64,000 nucleotides of DNA from Malaya genurostris (Eukaryota; Arthropoda; Insecta; Diptera; Culicidae). Both the position numbers and the translations under genes were made by a program. Position 1 is the first letter of the stretch. Every line of letters begins with the position of its first letter. The stretch is from NCBI RefSeq assembly GCF_030247185.1, contig NC_080571.1, forward strand, positions 7,003,001-7,067,000, written 5' to 3'. Below the pieces are notes generated by a model. The model searched no databases. It was not told where the DNA came from and saw only the letters and a list, made by a program, of their open reading frames with translations. This document shows positions 55,870 through 64,000 of this stretch, one piece after another.

Positions 55870-57180
55870 TTTATCTGTTAAACACAGATTTCGTTCAAAG
55901 ATTTCACTATTATGAATCAACAGTTTTGCATAAATCATATTCACTCGATTCTATTGTAGAAGTCAATTTCATTTAGGAAAGTTTGAGGAATTCCGATAGT
56001 ACTTAAAATTTAATTTTTAGTCTACAATTAGTAAGTGTGAGTTCAGTTTCCACTAATGAAAACTGTGAATCATGACTTTCCTTGACCTCGATATCGAATA
56101 TTGTTCAAACGGCTTTTCTCATATCGAAAGGCTAGACAAACACTGTGAAATACATTCGACTTAGTTCGTCTAGTTCGCACTTTCTGTTCGGGAGTAACCA
56201 GGGAAAATGTGCAGTCTATAGTCCCAAAGTCTGCCATTAAATTTAATCCTGATCCGACTTCCGATTCCGGAGTAGCAGGGTAAACTTTGCAGGGAAATTG
56301 AAGAAAACTGCACACAGAATCCGCTTGGCCGATTCCCAAGCTTAGTTTCAAATGAAATGTCTTGAAAGTCCCATTGAAACAAGGAATGACGGAAGCTCTA
56401 TTGAAAGCATACTTAACTACACACCTGGAAAATGTCTGACTGTAGAATTCCATTCCTGGAAATGCGGTTTTCTATCACCGAACCCCTCTTCCCTCTCGTA
56501 ATCTACCACCAACACCTTTTCACTCCACACTTGGATGAAATCTGTTCTACCGCCCCTGCATTGAACCCTATCGAATTTTGTCCGGACACGACTTCCGGGT
56601 CCAGAATGACAGGTAGTTAAGTATAAATTTCATAAGCGTATTTCTATTCATGACATTGAAAAATCGAGCAAAATACTTTCACTTAGCGACATAATTCTTC
56701 AATTAAACAGGTTTAGTTTGTTGATAACCAAATACATTGATGTCTGGATATGCCTGATCTTCATTGCTGGTTCCAGAAGTACCGGAAAAAGTGATCGCGT
56801 GCCCCATACCGGAAATTACTCAAATTTCTGAGGCAATGCAAATGAAAGTATAATTTTGTCCAGGTGCGGCTTCCGGTTCGGGAATTACGGGGTGCTGTGT
56901 GTATGAAATTGAAATCCATCATTTTGATCTGGTCAATCTGGCTCAAGACTGTTTCAATATGTAGTTCATATAAGTTGCTAGCCAAACGAACCGATTTCAG
57001 CTATAGCGGTTCCCTGTTCCAAAAGAAGAGGAAATAGTAATCAAAAACGCAAAATCAGTACTCTCTATTGGCTTCTGTTCAGATCCGACATCCGGTTCGA
57101 GAACAACATAGTGAAGCGTGTTTAAAATTTCAAATCGTGTATTTTTTAGTTTTATTCATGAGTAAAATTATATAAAGTGC
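55870..57180. repeat. Diverged dispersed-repeat relics (GT-core family relatives)
   Basis: Repeated phrases such as GATCCGACTTCCGATTCCGGA, CGACTTCCGGGTCCAGAATGA and GGCTTCCGGTTCGGGAATTAC, with TTCGACTTAGTTCGTC, belong to the repeat also seen at 18 and 34.8 kb. No protein is supported. Confidence 0.5.
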
Positions 57181-57198
57181 GAATGTAACATTTGGCAA

Positions 57199-57738
57199 TT
57201 AACGTGCAGATAAGATGCAAAGATAGATGGGCGCACTGATCGGTTTGACAGGAGTCAGGTCACGGTCGGTCGATCGAGGGTCTTGTGCGTGAGCAGCAGT
57301 TTCGAGTTCTCCTGAATTGTGGAAACGCCAGAGATAGTGGATAGAAGTCAACCAGCTTTTCCGGTCGCGGTCGTGATACGTGTGATGGCACGTGTATCGG
57401 TTTAGAGCAATGCAACGCTCGCAATGAGTAAGAAGAAAAACTCGTTGCGGTTGACAGAAGTTGTTATTGGAATTTGGAACACTAGACTGAGTGCCAATAG
57501 GCGTATTTCGAAAGAGAATTTTTCGGTCTTCCGTAGTAAGAAAGTGCCGTTGCCCGTCGGGCCTATCCGTGACAGTAATTGTTTGTCGGACACGGTCGCA
57601 ACGTTTTCGCCAAGAGTGAAAACACGGTCTTTGGCTCATCCCCCCCGGACCTCCATCAACAGCGTCATGATCATCGCCGTTAGCGCGATGGCGCATTGAT
57701 ATCAGCAACCCGAGGCAAATAGTGACGAGCAGGCTCAT
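57199..57738 (-). CDS. 179-codon hypothetical ORF, possibly secreted
   Basis: The ORF starts MSLLVTICLGLLISMRHRAN, a hydrophobic leader. It continues with Cys/Arg/His-rich sequence (CFHSWRKRCDRVRQTITVTD; later LLTHCERCIALNRYTCHHTY) and ends IYLCILSAR. The region is GC-richer than its surroundings. Against a real gene: another frame of the same strand is also long and hydrophobic, a seven-G run lies near residue 31, and dispersed repeats lie on its upper side. I do not recognise a family and an ORF of this length could arise by chance. Confidence 0.25.
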   Translation of the reverse strand: MSLLVTICLGLLISMRHRANGDDHDAVDGGPGGMSQRPCFHSWRKRCDRVRQTITVTDRPDGQRHFLTTEDRKILFRNTPIGTQSSVPNSNNNFCQPQRVFLLTHCERCIALNRYTCHHTYHDRDRKSWLTSIHYLWRFHNSGELETAAHAQDPRSTDRDLTPVKPISAPIYLCILSAR

Positions 57739-57739
57739 T

Positions 57740-58141
57740 TCATCACCTTAGAAGTAATTCACAATTGTTTGAGCGGTTATCGTGAATAAAATCTAAACTT
57801 GAACACAGCGATTGTGTTAGTTACTTTAATTATTTCTTGGGTGATAACAGATTATTAAACTCGTCGTCATAATTTTTCCGTTGTGTGTAGGTTTCTTTGC
57901 CGTAGTTAGGCCCGAACAAGTGGAGGCGAGCCCCTTCTTTCTCTTATCGGTTAACAAAAAAGTATCTTCTAAAATGCTTTCATGCTTAGTAGTTTCTAAA
58001 GTCGATCTGGAAAGTTCAATCAATACAGTTTTCTTTCTGAAATTGACACGAGAAAATAATCCAATATTTGAAATACCTAGATGTCAGATATTGGGTCAAC
58101 AAAGCAGGCGAGAACACCCAATTGGAAATCTGTGATATTAT
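57740..58141. other. No gene recognised
   Basis: Short overlapping ORFs only; no repeat termini seen. Confidence 0.4.
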
Positions 58142-58300
58142 TACCGTTTTTCATTGAAAAACACTGGTGGCATGGATTGCTCTGTTTTTGCACTTTCGAT
58201 CAGAATTGACAATAAAACACCGTCAAAAAGTTTCACTTCTGCTCGAAAGTGCAAAACCAGAGCAATCTAAGCCACCAGTGTTTTTCAATGAAAAACGGCA
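58142..58300. mobile_element. Hairpin MITE, CCGTTTTTCATTGA family, copy 1
   Basis: Arms of ~62 bp (TACCGTTTTTCATTGAAAAA onward, and its complement to TTTTTCAATGAAAAACGGCA) surround a ~33-bp centre with few mismatches. Confidence 0.85.
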
Positions 58301-58400
58301 AAGGACAATTGTACGATTCGGCGGAATGCAACGGCTCTCGGTCGAATGGTTTTCATTAATCGGCTTTCGGCGAAATGATCCAGATCCACGATTCTCCTAA

Positions 58401-59512
58401 ACATTTAAATCTTTTTTTTCTTACTGGAATATGAGTTAAAATTAAATTATTAAGATTTAAATTGGGTGTTCAAGCACAAGTGATGACTTTACAGCCCTAT
58501 TATATACATGATTTGGTTATTACCATGAAGACATCATTTGCTTCCGCAATTCTGTGATTTTTGTGTAGGTAAAATTGTAATTGTGAACATTTAAATCTTA
58601 GTTTTAGGTTACCTTATTTTCATTTTTCTGTCGCGCGAACTGGAATCAAAAATCAGAACAAATTGACTCAAATTACACGCTCCTCTGGTTATTTGTTAAT
58701 TCCTACTTACCTTGGTCATGGCTTCCCATCATTTTCTTGGTGGGGGAAAAGGCTAAAAATGACGGTAAATTCGACAGCCCATAAGAGATGCCAAACCTGA
58801 AAAGGTCAATACAGTGAGGATACATTCACCCTAAGAAGAATGATGAACCTATTCTAACTATAGAGCATTTCTTTGCCAAATCGTCCATAAATAGCAAAAT
58901 TCTGGCACGGCATCATTCGATTTACACGTGTGATCGGTATAGCAACTGAAGTATTTTTCACTAGTCTAGAGATTTTTTTCAATCGAAACTGATTTCTGAA
59001 AAGGGCGTATGTGTCTAGGCAACATTATTCTTAAACAATTATAACTCAAAATCTCTAGCTTATACGAAAGTTTTGTCTAAGAAGGAGTTGTAGACAATCA
59101 CTTGAACTTTGAAAAAATATACACTGAAAAAAAATCTACCGATTTTTCAAAATAAAATGAATAAAATTGTTTTTTTCAAAAATTCTTGTTTATTCCATCG
59201 TAAGATTTTTTTTATATCATACATCGAAAAACGTTAAGTTACAAAGAAACTAATGAATATTAAAGACAGTTGGAGAGGTGATCTATAAAAAAGTGTCCCG
59301 ACGAAAAACTTTTTGTTGATTTTCGAAAAACCTATGTTTTTATAGGAATAAATGTGTCCGAGTAATCAAATATTATTCTTCAAGTTAAGCTCAATGGAAA
59401 TGTTCATATACAGCCACTTACTAAGTGCAGCAGTTTTCGAAGTATGTGAGGAACAAAATCGAGAAAATAGATATTCAATGAGAATACGCCCTTTTTATAA
59501 GTTAGTCTGGGT
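58401..59512. other. No gene recognised
   Basis: AT-rich with homopolymers; ORFs are absent or short. A relic of the TTTCGGCGAAATGATCC end lies just before, near 58360-58380. Confidence 0.45.
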
Positions 59513-59553
59513 TCAAAGCAAAGTCTTGGCATTACATACCGCCAACCCGGGAT
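59513..59553 (-). mobile_element. tRNA-Val-like SINE reduced to its two ends
   Basis: CAAAGCAAAGTCTTGGCATTA is followed directly by CATACCGCCAACCCGGG, joining the SINE tail and the extreme head of the 47-kb family; about 170 bp of body is deleted. Confidence 0.6.
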
Positions 59554-60227
59554 GTCTGGGTTCTCCATCGCCAAATTTATTATTTTTTGTAATTCCTATA
59601 AAATGCAGAATAAATTATTCTTTGGCATAATAACAATCTCACAAATTATGTGTGGTTTTCATAAGCGTACTGAGTTTTAGTTGCAAAGTACAATATTGTT
59701 GATATAATTTGCGAATAATAATAAGTCCATTGTCAATTGTTATTATTTCTTATCGGCACCGATATTCTTCATAGATGTATATTTTCATGTTTTGATTATC
59801 TGTATCGACTTTATAATTCGATTTTAAATTTTAACTAAACCTTAAGCTTTACTTTTTGCAGATTAATGTATAATATAATAACGCATTTCTGTGGTGGTCA
59901 GGCCCGTACCCATGATTTCGTTTCGGGAGGGGCGCACAACAAACTATCTTAATGATGATCCTGCTTATGTATCTAATTCTGATTGTATCTAAGTATGCTT
60001 TCAATAACTTGGTAGATTCTAAAGTATCAGTAATGGGCTGCCCTATAGTCAAGTTTTAAGTTGTTTTTATTCTTTATTAGAAATTGATACAGTATAAATT
60101 ATATGTAAAAATATCAAGTTGTTCCTGACATCCTGACTGGTTGCTCAAAGTGGTACTGTGAGGGATTGAAGAAAAAATCTCTTAGTGTTAGAGGGTAAGA
60201 GATTATATTATTTTTGGGGTCGATTGT
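59554..60227. other. No gene recognised; relic of a CAGGC(C/A)CGTACCCA transposon end
   Basis: AGGCCCGTACCCATGATTTC and GTTTCGGGAGGGGCGC at 59901-59936 match the TIR region of the hAT-like element at 14891-16327. A partner end was not found. Confidence 0.45.
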
Positions 60228-60345
60228 AAAGGTTTTAACCATAAGGTCATTCATCTCTTCGGATCAGAAAAACTTTCTAACTCTATGTGCGAGGTTGGGA
60301 ATCGTTTTGGAATACCATAGTCATGAGTGTTGAAACCATCAATTT
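60228..60345 (-). mobile_element. tRNA-Glu-like SINE, diverged minus copy
   Basis: AAGGTTTTAACCATAAGGTC, CTTCGGATCAGAAAAACTTT and TGTGCGAGGTTGGGAATCG parallel the copy at 39717. The B-box is damaged. Confidence 0.6.
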
Positions 60346-61527
60346 GAAAAGAAAAAAACACATTGAAACTATTCAGTAAACTCTTCTAGTTAGCAAATTT
60401 TTCATAGTTATTTACTGACTAAATTTACTTCCACTATAACTTCCTAGGTTAGTCATGACGTTTCCGACCCATGGAGTCTTCCTAGGCTGCTTCGGACCAT
60501 TCGTAAGAATTTCAGTTCATTGTCGGGTAATCGAGCGCATTATATTGGATCTAGGTTTCATGAACAGTTACTTATCGACACCAAAAGTTCAACAAACAAG
60601 CTTCCGAAATGCACTCGCATTCGCCCGAATAATGAATGTTTTTGCACCCAGAAGCAGGATATCGTGCGCTTAGTAATAATCCTTGCAGCATCTGATACTT
60701 CGCGCACATTCATTTTAGAATCATCCAACTCCATTTAAGATAGTTTCGATACTATCTATTGAAACCTTTTCGTAGGGTCTTTCGCTGCGAGTTTGATGGG
60801 TAGTGGAGTTTTACGAAACCACTATTTCACGGTGTAATCTGAAGCAGCATTTTCTATGTTTTTTGGCCGTTTGACCACCCATGAAAATATTTTTTGAAAG
60901 AACGAAAATCTTGTTTTTTTTATTAAAAATTCATACGTATAAAATACACATTAGTAAATAAGATGTGAAAGAACAATCAATAAAATTGGCTCATTTCGGA
61001 AGGGGCCAGGGCTATAAACTATAAACTTATAAAACCGATACACTGAAGAAGGATGTAAATAGCATTTCGAAATACGTATCTGTGTTATAACATTTGATAC
61101 ACTTTCGTGAAAATAGTGACTATGTGGAATTAAACGGTACAACAACAGTACTATTAGGGCAAATTTTCAATCTTGCCTGATTCTTTAAAATATATTACAA
61201 ATGGATGAACTGTGGCTTGTTCATTGTTCCAATGACGTCTTTGAACAGTACCATAAAGAATGAATCACAAATTATTCATTTATTTCAAAATAAAGGGAAT
61301 TTTAAGATTAATCCAAGTATCGTTTATCGCTAGTTACTACCTCTCAGGCAATTTTCGAATTCTATCTCGAAAAAATGTCTCGTCTTTCGAGGTGATCCAA
61401 ATTTTGGAAGCAAAGTGTTCAATGATACTATCTGTTTCTTTTCGAGGCTTAGATGAACAAGGTTATCACGGAAAGTTCTACAACAATGATTCTCTCCCAT
61501 CATTAAATAACACTCGTTGAATACTAT
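60346..61527. other. No gene recognised
   Basis: Overlapping 64-86-codon ORFs without motifs. Confidence 0.4.
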
Positions 61528-61787
61528 TGCCGTTTTTCATTGATTCCACTCGATCGGTGCCAGTGTGTTGCCCTGACAGCCGATCAATGAAACGGTTTTG
61601 TAAAGTTAGGTTTGCACGCTTGCTGCTTGGAAAAGAAAACGGGTGCAAAATAGTTACCAGCAAATTGCCCCGAAAGTGCATTTTTTTCGTGCGGTGCAAA
61701 TCAATGAAACACAGTGCACCTGTTTGGATTGCCCGTTTGCACGAATAGAGCGAAACACTCCACGAGTGTTCTCAATGAAAAACGACA
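61528..61787. mobile_element. CCGTTTTTCATTGA family MITE, copy 2 (longer centre)
   Basis: TGCCGTTTTTCATTGA and TCAATGAAAAACGACA form the ends. The interior has several short inverted blocks (GATCAATGAAACGG, TGCAAATCAATGAAAC, CCGTTTGCACGAA). The arms are shorter than in the 58-kb copy. Confidence 0.65.
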
Positions 61788-62147
61788 TATGGCTTTTTGA
61801 TGGTAGTAATCCTTTATATCATAGGGAAACTTTTACAGCAGAGGAAAGAAAACACCGTGATTACCTAATTTTTTATACGTGGACCGGTTTCCTATGTAAA
61901 AGCAGGTATTTTTTTCAATGTGGGGGTTACTTCCTGTGGTTACTGTGTACTTGTTGAACCTGTGATTTTTATAAATCAGTGATTTTTCGTCGTTTTTTTA
62001 ATATCTAAAAAACAACTAGCTCGCATAGTCGCAATCAACAAAGAAGTGAAATCTGATTACAGAACAATAATCGGATAAGCTTGCCTTCATTTATGTGACA
62101 ATAAATCGTGTTTTCTCAGAACTCTGGAAACCTAAGTTGTCTAACAC
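61788..62147. other. No gene recognised
   Basis: AT-rich spacer between a MITE and repeat copy C. Confidence 0.4.
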
Positions 62148-62786
62148 TTTTGTCGTGCATACGACTTACTTTACTATGGGGCGCCTTTTAAAAATTTATC
62201 CTCTGAGAGAGTGATAAGTTTTTAATCGTGAATATCTCCTGTTGTATCTAATGAATCAACCTAATTCTTGCTACATGCCATCGGAAATATGAACACAATT
62301 TTATGATAAAATTTTCAGTTGTGTGACATAATCTCAATTAGTTCAAAATTAAACTTTTCTGAAATGTTTGGTATAAACGAATATCAAAGAGGATAATTCA
62401 TAAGGCGCGCTTGCCTTTCTCGTATTTTGAAAGCTCGAATAGAATCGAAAATTTTCAACTTGAACGTGTATTGCAACAACGTTGAAGTTTTTCAATAGTA
62501 GACTATTGAAAAACCTGTCTGATTTAACCCATTACAGCACCAGCCAATCAGAACGCGAGATGCCTGCATCTATACAAGAGCATTCATATAAAAGTTGATT
62601 GGTTCAATTTGCCTACCTTTTGCTGAGCAACTGTTCCCGAAACAAGACACACGAGAGCAACATCGAGGACCTGTCGCCTCATGGTTTCCCGTTCTGCGAA
62701 CAGGAAAAGGAATTTTGGCAAAGGGGCTGTCCGTACACCGCTGCCAGTAGCAGGTATAAAATGAAATGTGATGTGAGAAATAGCGT

Positions 62787-62958
62787 TAATAAATTAAACT
62801 GTCTCTCAGTTAAACTGATAAAAACAAATTTAATCAAAAATTATTAACTAGAAAATTACCGTAAATTAAAAGATGAAAAGTAACATTACTGCATCACTTG
62901 ACATGTAACATCATACAGAAATGTAACCAAAGAGAAACAATAAATATTTAATGAAAAA
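62787..62958. mobile_element. 172-bp insertion in repeat copy C, 11-bp TSD
   Basis: AGAAATAGCGT flanks it at 62776-62786 and 62959-62969, and copy A reads straight across the site (AGAAATAGCGTCATTTAAG). The AT-rich insert has no recognised head or tail. Confidence 0.75.
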
Positions 62959-63018
62959 AGAAATAGCGTCATTTAAGTGAAATCAGTTACTCTGAACGTA
63001 CGAGACACCGTCAGCACG

Positions 63019-63174
63019 ATGGTACCGAAAACCAGTAGAAAGGCAGCCAAAAAGTCCAGCAAGGCCCATTCAAAGCACTTTTCAGTGCTTTTCAGACAAT
63101 TCAAAGCACTTTTCAGTGTTAAAGATCATCATAAAGAACTAGTTGAATTTTGTCGCTTTCCTACCATTTTCTGA
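63019..63174 (+). CDS. 51-codon ORF with histone H2B-like N-terminal tail, copy C
   Basis: From ATG at 63019 the peptide begins MVPKTSRKAAKKSSKAHSK, closer to insect H2B (MAPKTSGKAAKKSGKAQ) than copy A because PKTS is kept. After that it diverges: a duplicated 24-base-scale block (CAAAGCACTTTTCAGTG) yields HFSVLFRQFKALFSV, then DHHKELVEFCRFPTIF and stop. The frame stays open upstream to a Met at 62977. The insert at 62787-62958 separates it from the TATAAAA box. It has no histone fold. Translation is doubtful; the sequence shows shared ancestry with an H2B 5' coding end. Confidence 0.45.
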   Translation: MVPKTSRKAAKKSSKAHSKHFSVLFRQFKALFSVKDHHKELVEFCRFPTIF

Positions 63175-63439
63175 GCAGCTGTTGCCGAAACAAGACACAC
63201 ACGGGAACCATCTCAGATCTAAAAGCAGATCTTGTTGATTGTGACAATTCAAGTCACTTTTTAGTTCCACAGATAATCAAAAAGAGTTAATTAAACTTTC
63301 AATATTTCCTACCGAAAGATACATCAAGATGGAAGTTAATATATACTAGTATGGGGTCGTGTGAAAATTTTTATACTAGTATGGGGTCGTGTGAAAATAT
63401 GCCATGCGAAACAGGGTTGCCATATATACAGATTAATCT

Positions 63440-63590
<151 letters not shown>

Positions 63591-64000
63591 TAATCTTGCA
63601 TACCGTAGATCGTCGATACATTTCAGACCAAGCCATTGCAATTGTCTCGTACTGAAATTTCGAAACTTTATAGCTTCAATAAAAATAAACTACAAATTTG
63701 TCTTACCTAGCCTCCTATATAAGTAAATTAAAAAGGAATTGTTTCAAGTTTGGAATATATAGTTGTAAAATAGTAGCTGTTTAATGTAACTAATCTGTAC
63801 TTTAATGTGATGCATCGCTTCTAACTCTATTAGTGAAAAAGGGGAAAGCTGCACAGAGCGTGTCAGTTTTTTCGTATTCACGACATCCAGTTATGTCTCT
63901 GACATTACCCACCCGCCTTTTTTTCGATATTATAAATTTAGGACCCGAATCCCTCAACCTACCCTGAAATATGTCCAATCGATATCTATCGCAGGTAGTT

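Overview
The window reads as nuclear DNA of a dipteran insect, most likely a culicine mosquito (Aedes-like). The reasons are AT-rich sequence with very few long ORFs, dense families of short tRNA-derived SINEs and MITEs, and relics of ITmD37E, maT (DD37D) and DD34D mariner transposases, families known from mosquitoes. The species cannot be fixed from the sequence alone. No bacterial operon, phage, CRISPR array or rRNA gene was seen.

Almost everything describable is transposon-derived, and many elements have readable boundaries. A ~690-bp hAT-type MITE is present three times (909-2211, 12173-12861, 48152-48841), each flanked by an 8-bp target-site duplication (TSD). A TTAA-flanked piggyBac-like element (14864-19690) contains a hAT-like element (14891-16327) with its own 8-bp TSD. 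A second hAT-like family (47926-49807, and the left end at 26812) carries a mariner relic inherited by both copies, and the 47926 copy also contains a hAT MITE. Transposase remnants are: ITmD37E at 2250-3100 (+) and 35527-36666 (-), maT at 23021-23587 (+), DD34D mariners at 3230-3345, 4120-4594, 7335-7790, 28139-28420 and 49030-49165, and other Tc1/mariner relics at 14230-14570 and 43470-43757. At least four tRNA-like SINE families are interspersed. One 47-kb copy has a perfect 15-bp TSD.

Three dispersed copies (28745-30161, 33362-34779, 62148-63924), plus a terminal piece at base 1, belong to a 1.4-1.8-kb repeat. In two of these copies CCAAT/TATA motifs precede a short ORF whose first ~17 codons look like the histone H2B N-terminal tail. 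This is the most unusual signal in the window. A perfect 128-bp inverted repeat starts three bases from a hAT TSD (12873-13190), and a ~1.9-kb long-arm foldback lies at 37134-39007.

Conventional genes are scarce. The best candidate is one 5' coding exon at 52391-52607 (+): an ATG in good context, a signal-peptide-like segment and a GTAAGT donor in phase 1. Its remaining exons were not found and may lie beyond a long intron or outside the window. A possible chemoreceptor fragment (50259-50606) and a 179-codon minus-strand ORF (57199-57738) are low-confidence. The 2-3-kb islands at ~9-11.9, 24.2-26.8, 30.2-33.3, 40.4-43.4 and 51.3-53.7 kb show little repeat structure and may be intronic, UTR or regulatory DNA. 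Boundaries rest on reading by eye; no alignment or database search was run.
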